Numbered from the stretch's first letter, positions 32,119 through 44,495 are shown. The stretch: 64,000 bases of DNA from Hemicordylus capensis (GCF_027244095.1 NC_069657.1:241530674-241594673); one strand, 5' to 3'. The notes: generated by a model not told the origin, from the letters alone. Program-made: numbers and translations.

Positions 32119-32588
32119 CCTCCCTGTGTGGCAGTAGCAGTGCGGGCTAAGGGAAATTGAGGTTAGATCTCGGTGAGCACCCTTGGGTATTCTAAGGTTG
32201 ATTGGTTAATCGCTCCTTTGTTGCCTGTGCGGCACGGGGAGAACGATTGCCAAGAAACCAGCTTCAGGACTTCACCAACCTTTGGGCTCTGCGGTCCGGG
32301 GTGGTTGAAGTCCTTGAAGTATCCAGATCACTTCCTGAAAAGGGGGTGGTTGGCTGTGAAGGGATTGGGCGGGTCATTCCTGCCCTATTTCCTGAGCCAG
32401 GGTGTGTCGCCCATGCAGGCTATGTGCAGGGCTTTGGGTCCTTGCTCATGCCTAGGAGCCCGCACTGTTGTTTAGCGGTGATTAATCACCTAAAGTTCCA
32501 GTTCGCCATGTTGTAATTTTAATAAAGTTGTGGCCCTTTTCACCATATACATGTCTCCGTGTCTTCTTGGGCTAGGGTCTGGGAACAA

Positions 32589-34720
32589 AGACCACAACTG
32601 GGTTAAAGGACTTAATATGTTTAGATATCCTGGCCCTTCTAATTGCATCCCCCAAACCTCTCACATGCAAGGAAACAACCGTACTGTAATCACTCATTTT
32701 TGATTCTTAGTTCTTGCTGACAATTATATAGATTGTCAGCAAGAACAAAGAACTAATTTCTCTATGCCAGAATGCATGGGGATGCGCAGGGATGCCTGGT
32801 GGAACATTCCAGCCAGAGGAGCAAGGCAGCTGGCAGGGATGAGGATGGCTGGCGGGCAAAGCCCCGCTGGCCTGAGAAGGAGGGCGGCCACTGGGGAGGA
32901 GGACCACCAGTGGGCAAAGCCCCGCCGGCCTGAGGAGGAGGGTGGCTGATGGCCCAAGGCCGCCATGAGGAGGATGCAGCAGCCGAATGGCTGGCCCTGG
33001 CTCACCCGGCCCAACTGCTGGAGTGAGGAGGAGGTGGTGGCAGGCCCTGGCCTGGCCGCTGGGAGGAGGGGGGAGAAAGTAGAGGGGGGCCAAAAGCAGG
33101 CAGAGGGTGGGGGACGGGGATGGCCAGTCGGCTGGCTGGCCAGTCAGAAAGCCGGCCATGCCAGCATGTTGGGGGGCACAGCTGGGCCCAACTAGCACAC
33201 AGATGCTCTGTACGGTGTCAGCTAGAAATGATTTAATTTCCCAATTCCAGATAGTTCCAATCCCCTCACATCACCCATTTCTATCTTAGTATATCTATCT
33301 ATAGAATGCAAAACAATGTATTTAACTGTTCCTTTTTAAAATATGCTTCCCCCTTCCCAGAAAACCCTTCCCTCCAACTGCCTCCTCTTCCTGTCACCCC
33401 TTCCCCCCCCCTTCCCTCCCTGGTACACTCAGACCGAAAGCAAACATTGTTGCAGAAGAGATAAATTCTCTAACGATTTGGGGGGGGGGGTGTGAGAGGA
33501 GCATCAGCTCGCCCTCTCTCCATTCCAGCCCAATATTCCTTATAACCAAATGACTATTTAACTACTTACCTATATTCAACCAGCGTAGCTAATCACCTTA
33601 GCATTCTCCTCCCTTCTTCCTCATTTCTCTTTTAAAATTCACTTACTATAGTAATTTATCAAATCTTCCAGCTGCTTCTCATAGATTCCAAATGGCCTAG
33701 TTTCAAAGGAGACAGTTAAAAAAAAAAAATCTTAGCAGAGACGCATATCTTAAACGAATTCTTCTGTTTCCCAGTTAACTCAAGGCCAAGTTGTTTAGTT
33801 CTCTGTGAGACTTTCCAGCTCAGCTACTTCTCTTTGCATTTCTTCCAGAGATGTAATAACTTGCTTCCCTTCAGGTTTGAAGACAATTATTTTAAAGGGA
33901 AACCCCGATTGGTATCGAATCCCTTTTGAAAAGAGAATCTCAGTCAAAGGCTTGAATTCTTTATGCCGCTGCAATGTTGGTGTATTAATATCTTGAAAAA
34001 ATGGTACTTTCTCATTATCCCAGATTACCTCTTTTTGACGTCCTTTATATAGCTCTCTGTCCTTCAAGCCAGAATTAACGAATCTCACCAGGACGTCTCT
34101 CAGTTTATATGAGATCCTATGAACTAGTTCCAGATCTCTTCCTACAATTTGCAAGTTTGAAGACACCTCTTCATTTTAGTGATAACATAGCTCATTAAAT
34201 CCACATTTGGCAAGTTTGCACTAATGCCCCGAATATTTAAATTATTTCTTCTATCACGATCTTGGATATTCATAATATTTTATCATACTTCTTCCACTTT
34301 CTTCTGAGTAGCAGATAATTCTAGGGCATTCTTATTCACCAGATCAAAGGCATTACTAGCTGTTTGTCCAATATCAGAGATTTGCAGTGAAAGGTCCTTA
34401 CATTGCTTATTAATTTGATCAGTTATACTTGCCAAATCTTGACGGACAGTTGTAAACGAGTTACTCCGTTCCACTTGTAGTTCATTATTAAGCTGCATTA
34501 TCAAATGTTTAATTAATTGTAATTCCAAGGTTTGCACGGAGGTATCCAAAGGCTTTTCTTATTGTTTTTGTAACTCCAGTTGAGCTTCTTCCTGGATCTC
34601 GTCATCTTCGTCCTCCGTTCCGATATTGGGGGGGGGGGGGATACCAGCTGGCTTCAAATCATCCAAGAAGGCACTAATTCCTTTCCCTTTCTGCTTAACT
34701 CTTTCTTAGACATTTTTCCT
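32589..34720 (-). mobile_element. L1 5' half: ORF1 and start of ORF2 (minus strand)
   Basis: ORF2 starts at about 32697 ('MSDYSTVVSLHVRGLGDAI', the L1 endonuclease beginning). ORF1 lies upstream: ATG near 34713, a Ser/acidic N-terminus, a coiled coil at 34549-34283, and the RNA-binding C-terminal domain at 34166-33795 ('RDVLVRF', 'VPFFQDINTPTLQRHKEF', 'PLTEILFSKGIRY', 'FPFKIIVF'). Frames are interrupted and the inter-ORF region is enlarged to ~1.1 kb by a GC-rich block. This is the continuation of the L1 at 25065-26727. Confidence 0.85.
32710..33200. repeat. Hairpin and GC-rich block inside the L1 inter-ORF region
   Basis: A 15-bp-arm hairpin (GTTCTTGCTGACAAT ... ATTGTCAGCAAGAAC, 32710-32746) precedes ~430 bp of GC-rich sequence made of imperfect repeats such as 'gggcaaagccccgc.ggcctga'. 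Probably an insertion. No coding evidence. Confidence 0.5.
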
Positions 34721-35024
34721 CCAATATCACTTCAAATTAACAAATGTAGCTGCCAAACTCTCAAGGCTAGGTCTGATAAAAGGGCTGAGATGGAGAGAGA
34801 GATTGAGCTAACATACCATCTTGTCCGTGGCTTGCTCCTCCTTCCCTCTGACAATTTCATTCATGCCAGCCATTTCAGTGAAATACAGTAGCATTAAACT
34901 GAAATATCTCTTGGAAGAATGTTGAATTTTTGCATCTATATATTTGCATCTATATATATCTATATTTTTGCATCTATCATTTTGCATCTATAGAAGCTAT
35001 TGTCTGAAGTTACAAGGAACTATT

Positions 35025-35310
35025 TTAATTTTTTTTTAATTGTTAAAGTTATATACCGCCTTTAATCAAAACAATCCCAAGGGGGTTTACAGCAAAATTT
35101 AAAAACAAGGTTGTAAAAAGGACACCATTAAAATATTAAGCTAAAAATATAAAACAAATCTGATTAAAATTTTAAAATGAAAGCATAAAAGCACTACAGA
35201 GTAAAAAGAGCAGCAGCAGAGACAATCAAATAGAAGCCTGGGTAAAAAGACACATTTTAACATGCTTTCTAAAAACTGTGATGGAGACCTAGGAGTGAAT
35301 AGCCACTAGT
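35025..35310 (-). repeat. LINE 3' tail (CR1/L2-like), minus strand
   Basis: Contains 'tatataccgccttta', 'gggggtttacagcaaaa', and 'aagcctgggtaaaaagac', the reverse complement of the tail and of the '...cttttacccaggctt' segment of this LINE family. Confidence 0.65.
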
Positions 35311-35839
35311 ACAACTTTTCAAATTCTTTGATAGTGACCCTGAATGTGATGCAACCATCAGCACTGAAGCCAAAGGACTACTTCTAAAAAATTACCCACC
35401 CATTTTCTGGCACACTTCTTGACACCACCCACCCCCCGCCCAACAAATGTCAAAATTGATACATCCAGCTAATGCTATTCTGGAATTGTTTTCAATAGAT
35501 ATTTCTGTTTCCCATGCCCTTGATGTCATCCTGGCAGTTTGAGAAGAAATGGCATCACTGCAAAATGATGCCACTCAAAATGATGATTTTCAAAGCATTC
35601 TTAAAGAAGCAGGACTGAACACTATAGAACACCAACCAAATCATTCAAATGAAATAAGGTCCGGAGATGGGGTGCAAAAGATGGGCAGTGTGTGGGAGGA
35701 AGAGATGCAAACTTAGAATCCTGGCAAGGTGGCTCCTCTGCCTGGGTCCCAGTGATACCTCTCGGTTGTGCTAGCATGAGGGGTGGCTGCTGGGGAGGGG
35801 CCAAAGGAGACAGGGAAAGAGCTTGAAGTCCTGGATGGG

Positions 35840-36115
35840 GCCAAGCACAAGCTCCCAGCCCTAGAGCAGTGCTGTTGCCACTAGCCCAAGTGGTGGCTAC
35901 ACAGGGACGGGCCTTCTCTGTTGCCACCTCCAGACTCTGGAATGTGCTCTCTGCTGAAATAAGAGCCTCCCCATCTCTGACAACGTTAAAGAAGCCTTTC
36001 AAGAAACATTTTTCACCAAAGCCTTTTAACTAGACTTGTGGTTTTAAATCGTTTTTTAATGTCTGTTTTATTTTGTTTTATGTTTTTGTAAACAAAATAA
36101 ACTGTCACTCAAATG
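35840..36115 (+). repeat. LINE 3' end (CR1/L2-like), plus strand
   Basis: Translation fragments of the ORF2 C-terminus: 'RAFS.A...LWN.L', 'EIRASPSL', then the UTR 'aagccttttaactagac'. It has the same structure as 42805-43165. Confidence 0.65.
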
Positions 36116-36416
36116 AAACTTGATGTGGATACATGGATCTCCTTAGCTAACAACATTTGGAGTACAATAAACATAATTAAAATAAATCTTCTTCCCTGTT
36201 TGATTTATGTATTAAGGAGTCTCCTCTTATTCATTCGCTGAAAACCCTTCAGACACTTTCTCAAACTTTTCTGACACTTTATATGGCATAATGTTTTTAT
36301 GGATTTTTAAATCTAGTTTTATGTTAAACAGTTACATTCTTGGTTTCTTTTATTCTATTTTTGTTTTATGCAGTAAACTGCCTAGAGACTTTGGTAGTGG
36401 CTAGAATACAAATTTA

Positions 36417-36447
36417 CTAAATACATACATACATACATACATACAAT
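36417..36447 (+). repeat. (ATAC)n microsatellite
   Basis: About seven ATAC units. Confidence 0.9.
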
Positions 36448-37199
36448 CTCAGTTTTTCCCTTCATAGCTTACAGTTACCAGTCCTAGAAGGGGATCTTAA
36501 TTTCTCAGCTATTTTACAACATCATAGAACAAATTGGCTTAGTTGGATCTTTAAATTAAAATATGATCTTCCCAACCCTTCAGCATGGTCCACTCTTGAG
36601 GTTTGCTTGTATAGCCTCTATCAATCAGACCTGTGTTGTGCTCCAAATTGGACTGGATTGGACTGTGCTCCAGATTTTAACAGACTGGAGCTACCTGTTC
36701 TCCTACCATCAAGACTTTGAGAGAAGCATGTTTATGCTCTGTGCTGACATAATGACTCTGATCCTTACATGACAAAATGACCCTCTGATATAATCTTGCA
36801 GTCAAAACATCTGGTATTATGTTTACGGAGAACAATGGGGCCAGAAATCATCTTCTAACTCTTGACCAGATATTAGACACCGATCACAATTTCCTGCCTT
36901 TTGTGCATACAGGATGATCTGCCCCTGACAGCTCGGTAGCAATACCTGCAGCTGAAACACACTATAACTTCCAGATTTGGGCACTCTGCTCTAAGTGCTT
37001 CTGAGGTCCCTAAAGTTTTAGAAGATATCATTTGCATTGCTGACCAGCCGAAACCAAACATATCCATATACCGTAGATACATCACATGATAAGTCTGACT
37101 TATTGCTCCTATGTGCCGAGCAACATGAGGAGTTGGAAACCCAGATCCTTCGTCGAATGGACCAATGTTCTAGGAAGCAAAAAATCCTCTACACTAGAA

Positions 37200-37690
37200 G
37201 ATCATTCACATGACCAAATCAGCTGGGTCTGGGGAGAAGGCAGGAGCCCACCTGGCCTCCCTCACATGAATGGTGGCTCCGCAAGGCTCTGCCACTTGCA
37301 TGCCCAGAAGAATGGCATGGTGGCAAGTGGCCAATGATACGGGAATCAAGAGCAGGGGGGAGGGAACTGGGCCTCCTAGAGTCCCACAATGCACTGTGTG
37401 AGTTGCATGGTGCATTTGGGAAATTCCCACTGCGGGGCGACTCCCCCTCCCTCTTCCCAGTTCTATGGAAATGGTGGCTATGGCAGCCAAAGCACCACAT
37501 GGCCTGGGCATGAGGTAGGAAGTGCATATGCCTCCTATGACTTCACTTTTAGCCTGGGAATGAAAGCAGAGCTATCTGAGGTGGAGTGCCAGGATCGGGA
37601 GTGATCCTGGCACTGCGCACAACCCACCCTACCTGGGGTAGCCCTGTCCTGCCCCTGTTGGGCTGGTCGTATGAACAATCACTGATTCTT
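37200..37690. mobile_element. GC-rich non-autonomous DNA element
   Basis: It shares 'agtcccacaatgcac...gtg.atggtgcatt' with 52600-52660 ('atcccacaatgcaccatgcaac...tgatgcatt'), so the two are relatives. Its right end 'gtcgtatgaacaatc' resembles the 'gtgtgagaatagcc' end at 53065. No transposase. Confidence 0.45.
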
Positions 37691-37699
37691 AAATTGAAG

Positions 37700-39900
37700 C
37701 TCATCCAACAGATTTTCTCCACCTATTGGATACCGTAATGTTTATTTCATAAACATATCACTGCTTTCTCCCTTATATTGATGCTGTGATGTTGCTAAAG
37801 GTTCTCTAATTCATATGATATGGTGTTGTCCAAACAGACATCCTGTGATGTCTGGTGCAATGAAAATGGCCCCCAAATTGCAACAGGGGCCATTGTAAGT
37901 CAATGCAAAGGAGAAGAAGTGTGAATACAAGTAAGATAACGTGTTTAACTTTATTAGCTGATTTTAATGAAATGGTTTAATGAAGTGCGATTCCAGTTGC
38001 AGAGGGTCTATGGGGGACATAATTTCCCGGTTTCTGAGGAAAGTGAAGGGAACATGAAGACTTCCTAGGAGGGGACATGTGTATGCGGAAGGGCAAAGGG
38101 TCCTTGCTGCCGGGGTGGGGGTGGGGGTATCTGTTCCACTGTGACCTAGGATGGTGTTGCAAGGGATCACCCTGTCAAAGCAGTCCATGCAGACCAAACC
38201 AAAATCCTGCTCCTCTGGCAGCTTGCTGCTGGTAAGCTAGGCCTCTCATTAGAGGTTCAGTCTACTAGGGAGGACCATGCAGCTGAAACCCCTAGGTCTC
38301 CCTGTAGACTACATACTCATGAGTGAAGCTAACCCAACAAAGCTTGTGTGGGGTCCCCAACTCTCCATGGTTAAAAAAATATATACAAAAAGAATCCCTG
38401 CAACCCCACCCACCCCTTTTTCTGTGCACCCAAAGGAGATTTTGACACTCTATATGTCAGAGCCTGACCGTGCACATAGATGGGGGGGGGCATTGAGTGA
38501 GTGGGTGGATCTTTTAATCTATTCAAAATTCCTAAGTCAGGCCTGGCCTGGCATTGCATCATATGCAGATCTGCTGGGAAAGGGGATCTGCCAACTCTGG
38601 GGCCCCCCTTTCCCCAACCTTTCTGTGGGGAAAAAAAAAGAATTTGGCTGCTCAAGAATTCCTGGTTGGGGCTGTTTTTTAAACCTGATCCCAGGCACCA
38701 CACCACGAGCCATTTGTTCCCCTCCCAGTGCTGTGATGGGGTGCCCTGCTTATGTTGCCACCTAGAGTGTTTGTGCTTGTGAACATATATCATTGCTGCT
38801 TCCTCCTTGGGGAGCAAAGCACTTAGTGTCCATCCTATCACCCCGTCCCCTTTCCTCCTGCTTGCCAGGTTGTGGGTCGGGGGGAGCAAGGGACAAAGTG
38901 GGAAGAGAGGAATGCCCTTGTGTGACTACACTGCTTGTGAGGCTGACAAATCTGGGGGTGGGATATGGTGGTGTCCCTGTTGGGGGGCAACTCTATAGCT
39001 GGATAGGTGACAGGAGGGGTGGGGCTGGTGCTCAGAGAGGTGACCAGTGAGAATCACAGAAGCAATGAAGCGGCTGCAATCCCTGGCACATTTGTGCCAC
39101 CACCACTTTGAAAATCAGCACAAACCCATGATTATAGCAGCCTTTGGGCTCAGACATAACCCTTTAGTGACCAAACCAGTGGTCTTGGTGGCAAACATTT
39201 GTGCAAACTGAAGGTTCAATTTGGAGGTTGTCAAGGCAAACTGCAGATCATTTTTGCTGCAAAAACATGGTTTCACGAATTCAGACATTTATTTTATTTA
39301 TTTATTCGATTTTCAATTACTGGAGTTCCAACCAATCCCCATTTAACTCCAATTTCATGCCATCTCTGAACTCAGCCATAATGTATGGATCAGGGTTTTT
39401 TTCTACATTGGTGATATAGTTCAACTTAAATAAAACAAGAAATACACACAATGTACAAGACGATTGTGTGGTATTCCTAGTGCCATCTGCCCAAAAACTA
39501 CAGCGATCCATGAATAAACTGATTTGTTTCCAAGTTCGAATAAAAGGAGTTTCAAAAGACACAGTTTATTCACAGAGTATGGTAGACTGTCAGCATATCA
39601 TGCTAAGAATAGTATGCTAAGAAATGTCCTTGTATGTTTTGTGAATTTAGTGAAATAGTGAAACATGGAGCTATATGACCTGAAGCATTTATTTACTATC
39701 ACAGTTTTACAGATGCATATGTATACAAGGCACACTGAGGCACACTGGGGAAATTCTACCCTGAAGCTCAATTTTAAGCAGGCGTTTAGGGAGTGAATGC
39801 CATTTCATGAAGAGTTATAAGTTATAAGTTTATTCAGTCATTGACCAGCAAATTTCATGATAATGAGGATGAGGACGAGGACGAGGAGGAGAAATAGATT
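37700..39900. other. No gene recognised
   Basis: Moderate-GC unique-looking sequence. Frames at 38277-38889 overlap each other on both strands and show no domain or codon signature. Confidence 0.4.
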
Positions 39901-39924
39901 TGGGTTTCATCAGCACCCTGATAA

Positions 39925-40215
39925 TACTTATAACAAGTATTATAAGTATTATAATACTTTCATACAAATCTATGGTGCAACCACACTGGGAGTACGATGT
40001 ACAGTTCTGGTCACTATATCTCAAAAACTATATTTTAGAATTGGAAAAGCTGCGGGAGAGGGCAACCAAAAGGCTTAGGGGCCTAGAGCACCTTTCTTAC
40101 AAGGCAAGGCAAGCCTAGAACAACCTCTGGGGCTTTTTAGTTTAGAAAGGGGCGGGGGGGGCAACTAAGAGGAGACATGATAGAAGTCTATAAAATTATG
40201 CATGGTATGGAGAGA
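39925..40215 (+). repeat. CR1-type LINE, C-terminal RT fragment A
   Basis: Translation gives 'MVQPHWEYDVQFWS', 'LEKLRERATKRLRGLEHL' and, after a frame change, 'LFSLE.G...LRGDMIEV', the C-terminal part of CR1-like ORF2 ('RGDLIEVYKIMHG'). A G-run at 40150 marks decay. Confidence 0.75.
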
Positions 40216-42535
40216 TAATATAATTCCTAAAGATCCTAGCATGGATGTCGGGACTCTCCCCCAACGCCGAGCGGCAATTATTCTTGGCTTAATGCTTTTC
40301 ACAACATCACAATACCAGTCAAGTGACCAAAAACATACATACAAGAAAAAATGATGAAAAGCAATATACAAAATTTCAAAGGTAAATACGATATTTATAA
40401 TTGATATGTTACAAAATACATTCCCCTGGTGATTGCAAGTGTTTATGTGAAAGAAAGTGTTGCAAAGTATGACTATTTTATTCCTTATCTTTTTAAGGAA
40501 TAAAATTTACTTTTCTAAATATTTAAGTGGATCTGGGGGGAAAAATCAAGACAAGTGTATAAAAATTTAGCTACAACTTTGGCAAAATCACAAAAGTCTA
40601 CAATTTTATAACCAATTACAAAACACATTAGGGAAGCAGGATCTAGAAGTCAAAAGGGCAATTTTCTGGTACAAGAAACATAGACTTCACAGTAGCCTAA
40701 GAATGCAACATTATATAGTGCTAGCAAACTTTTTGGGGGGGGGGGGGAATGTTGCAGATCGCACTTGCTTAACAGGAAGCTCTAGCAGTGGAAATATATA
40801 TAACCAACAGACTGTAGCATTCTGTCTCTGTCAGTGTGCTTGTTGAAGGCAAGAGAATTCAGTATCAAAGTTACAATTTCTAACTATAATAAGTTACAAA
40901 GTTTCATTTCATTAAGATGAAGTTAAGCAATGAAAAACCCTCCCACCCTCCAACGCCCAAAATTATCCCAAATCATATTTTCATCCTTTCCTCCCAGTTT
41001 TGTTGGCTCATACCTCCTTGGCCCCCCTTTTTATACCACAAAATAAATAAATAAAATAAAATTAAATTAAAAAATAAAAATCACATTATAGAGATACACC
41101 ACCATTGTGAATCTAGTTATGAGTACAGAAAAATGTTTTGGAGGCGTTTTCATCAGTGTTTCATGATAATCAAAATGGTGCATCCGCAGAGTTTCCCCCG
41201 ACACATACATAGCAAGTACTAGACATAGCCAAGACGTAATCAGAAACTTTATACAAAGTAGGTATCGCTTTTTCCTTATTCTTCAGGACCAAGAAATGTG
41301 AAAATATGAGAGAAGATCAGGAAATAAAATGGAATTGTTCATGAAGCAGTCGGTTGATTCTTAACAGTTTAAATAAAATCTTTAAACAAAGTTTTTGTAG
41401 CATTTCAATGTGTTTTGAAGATACTGGTTCCATCAGCATGTCTTATATACTAAGCTTGTCCCCTAAAAAGCTCATCTTCTGAAGCTCTGTGTTACAGTAG
41501 GTAAACAAAAATGAATTTACATTGGTGGGACTACAAGCACCACTCTTTTCCACACAAGCAGCATGGAGTGATTCAAAGCCATGAAACTCATGCCAACTGG
41601 TGGGGCATGTTTGTAGAGTGGCCACACACCCTGTTTCTGCCCCTCCAAATGTTAGAAAGTTTGCACATTTCTTCATAATTGCAATCTGTTTGTGTTTTAG
41701 ATTAATTGGTCAATGCACTCATTGCTTCATTGTCTCCAAACAGAAAACTGCACTAAATGGTAGATTTTACTGTTAAAGACCCTACAATAAGATTGTTTTA
41801 TCTGTACATTTTTACAGATATTTAACTGTATAAAAATGTTCATTTTACACAATCTTGAATTAAAGTATTTCTTGTCTGTGAATTTCACTTCTGGTAATTT
41901 TTATTTTTTGTCGGGTGTGTGTGTGTGTGTTGATTTTTAAAACAATGGAAGACTACAAGCCAACAACAGCCGGAATTGTTACTTTCAAACTCTTAAGAAT
42001 TTCTCTTCAAGGCTTGCCTGGTGGCTGATTCACACGTTCGCGTGCATCACTAGATGCCCATTACTTGACCTTGTGTGAATTGCTATAACTAAAAACGGTT
42101 GTGTTTGAGCTGTGATAACTCTTTCATGTATGCAAGTCATCACTTGATGTTAGTTTGGGGCACTAATGAATATCATGTGTGAATTTGACCCTTAAGAAAT
42201 GGGGACTCAGACAAGTCAAGCAGTAACCATGAATTTCTCTAGATAACTGCTTTTGCTGCTAGCAGTCATACTTTTGCAGGTGACTGGCATGCTGACATTA
42301 AATGTGCTGATGCCCTAGCTGGTTGTCTGTCGTACACATGTACTACAGGGAGCAGGAATGATAAGAATTGTGCAAAACCACAATGACATCTAGAAAACAA
42401 CAGTAATAATCTATAACTCTCATGTATGTGGTCTTTTTGAAATCATTTTGTTTCTCCCCAACAGTGCTGCCCCTCCAAAATTGCCCCTTCTCCTAAATAA
42501 GCAACCTACTCTCATGTGCCCCCCATTACCCAATT
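40216..42535. other. AT-rich sequence with a possible old 3' UTR
   Basis: No gene found. 41780-41890 reads like a vertebrate 3' UTR end on the plus strand (smooth AT-rich text, 'aattaaag' then 'tttcttgtctg'), but nothing upstream is coding. A (GT)n run lies at 41917-41932. Confidence 0.3.
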
Positions 42536-43715
42536 AAAAAGCATCCCATAATATTTTCAACAGCCAAGCAATGAAAGCTATTTGTATTAATATGAAAGAA
42601 AATTTTCTTAAAGTATTGTATCAATGGTATATGACACCTAAACAACTTAATAAGATATACAAAAGCTCTGTGAGGTGTTGGAAGTGTGGAGATTTAAATG
42701 CAGAAATTTCCCATATGAAATGGAATTGCCTTGTGGTTCATAAATTTTGGAAGGTGGTATTAGATAATTTAGAAAGAATAACAAACATAATAATTGAAAG
42801 AACATCTAAGTGTTCTGGTGGCTACTCAGGGACGGGGCCTTCTCCACTGCTGCCCCGCGGCTTTGGAATGCGCTTCCTAGTGAAATAAGAGCCTCCCCAT
42901 CTCTGACAAATTTTAAAAAGTCTTTAAAGACACATCTGTTCACCCAGGCTTTTAACTGATATTGTTTTGGTTGTTTTAATATTGTTTTTAGAATATTGTT
43001 TTTGTTTGTTTGTTTTTAAATTAAATAATTGTGTTTTAAATTTCTTGTTTTTGTTTTTTTAACTAATGTTTTACCTTTGTTTTTATCTTCTTGTAAACCG
43101 CCCAGAGACATAAGTTTTGGGCGGTATAAAAATATGTTAAATAAAATAAAATAAAATAATAAATAAGTGGTTCTGATGGGATGGTTTGTAAATATCCCCT
43201 GTAAACTGGGAACTCTGACAATAGGGCCTGACTGCTGCTAAAAAGACAATTTCAAGACACTTGAAAGACTATGAATCTCTCTCTGTAACTGAATGGTGCA
43301 GAAGGGTTTGGGGGGTGGTTCAAATTTATACGGGTTTATTCCAAACACTTTAGCAATGATTGCCAAGTGTATGATTTTACATCTATGTTGTACCATTTAC
43401 TTTGTTACAGATGAAGTGATAAAGGATAAAAATAACAGAATTCATAAGATAGGAAGAAGGGAGGCAAAGAAGATCATCTTTTATCTTTTCTTTTCTTTTT
43501 TAATTTGGTGGGATCCACTTTGGGGTATCTGGAAGAGAAAACTTGATATGGATTTTAATGTTTATATGAAGCTAGTATTATGAATGTTGAAATTTTTTGT
43601 ATGGCTATGTTGATATGCTAGGAAATGTGTTGTTTCAGGGTTTTTTGTATTTTGTACTGAGTCTTTTTGTAATGAAAATTCAAAATGTAATTATAAAAAA
43701 TAAAAATAAAGTAAT
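42536..43715 (+). mobile_element. L1 3' end (ORF2 C-terminus and 3' UTR), interrupted
   Basis: The frame at 42571-42804 matches the L1 ORF2 C-terminus: 'LYQWYMTPKQLNKIY', 'CWKCGDLNAEISHMKWNC', 'HKFWKVV'. After a LINE-tail insertion (42805-43165) L1 3' sequence continues and ends in an A-rich tail near 43715. It is 5' truncated. Confidence 0.85.
42805..43165 (+). repeat. CR1/L2-like LINE 3' end inserted in the L1
   Basis: Starts with 'DGAFSTAAPRLWNALPSEIR'-like coding text ('ggctactcagggacggggcc', 'ctttggaatgcgcttcctag'), then 'ttcacccaggcttttaactg' and the 'aaaccgcccagag...gggcggtataaaaat' tail with (AAATA)n. 'taagtgttctg' before and 'taagtggttctg' after look like a target duplication. Confidence 0.75.
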
Positions 43716-44495
43716 ATATAGTTTTACATAGAGACTGAATTCACAAAAATTCCATGTTGCCAATTCTGATGTCAAGAGAATGTTGATACAGGATGGTGGC
43801 ACAAAGCTATTTTAAGAAACTATTCACTTCTATAGCAGACTGTGTCGAATAATTCCAAATCTTTCTCAAGGAGGCCTATGCACGTGAGTTTGGCTGTGAC
43901 CTTAAATCTTGTTGATCAGTGTGAGTAAAGTTACATGGGCACTCAATTCTCACCATCTACCACAGACTTGCACAGGTAGACTTAGCCAATAGGTGATACA
44001 GGGGAATCAAACCCTAAACAAATGAAGATGCTTCAACCATGATCCAGAAGACTTATCTTGGAACTCTCAGATTCATATTCAGCATACATATACTGTACAG
44101 CCATAGACACACAATAAGAAATGTGGGGGTAAGGGACTGCAGCTGAAGAAGCTATGGGCATTTTGCTAATCCAAAAGAAACTGAAGGACAAATCAATATA
44201 ATCAAAACGGTACTATTCGCCAATATATATATTTTATACATGTATGTATACATTATAGTGCTTTTTTCAGAATTCTGCTCTACTTCCCCCAAAAGGAAAT
44301 ACAGCTTTCAAAACAGCTGCACTTTCTATAGAGTTATAGCTGTCTGCTTGTACCTCCTTAAAACAGTATCTGCCATAAACATGCTCCTCTTTCACTGTTG
44401 ACGTAAGCCTGACCTCCTGACCCTAGGGTCATTAATCATTTTGAAATCAAGTATGGTTATTCTACTACTATTGTCAACCCAATCTGTAATGCTTG
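43716..44495. other. No gene recognised
   Basis: AT-rich, with an alternating AT tract near 44225-44260. Confidence 0.4.

Larger units (their letters stand above)
26728..32588 (+). mobile_element. DIRS-order (Ngaro-like) tyrosine-recombinase retrotransposon
   Basis: A virus-like fossil of the LTR-retrotransposon kin. Parts in order: GC-rich left end with a (TTG)n run at 27170-27207, Gag plus RT-RNase H frame (27483-30590), tyrosine recombinase frame (30554-31456), SGNH hydrolase frame (31420-32118) and right end with a polyadenylation-type 'aataaag' near 32520. Overlapping frames are usual for this order. The SGNH frame points to Ngaro-like elements. The ends were placed by the interrupted L1: minus-strand L1 codons for 'NPVVVF' end at 32589 and 'ILQETY' begins at 26727. 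It looks nearly whole, with very few breaks at most, so a young insertion. Confidence 0.85.

Noticed and set aside
37206-37527. Overlapping ~100-codon frames
   Set aside because: They lie in a GC-rich short element shared with 52400-52700.
38277-38889. 162- and 172-codon opposing frames
   Set aside because: No domain, low-complexity runs, mutual shadows.
39317-39562. 81-codon minus-strand frame with a protein-like end ('KNPDPYIMAEFRDGMKLEL')
   Set aside because: It looked exon-like, but I could not link it to a family and found no splice support; left unassigned.
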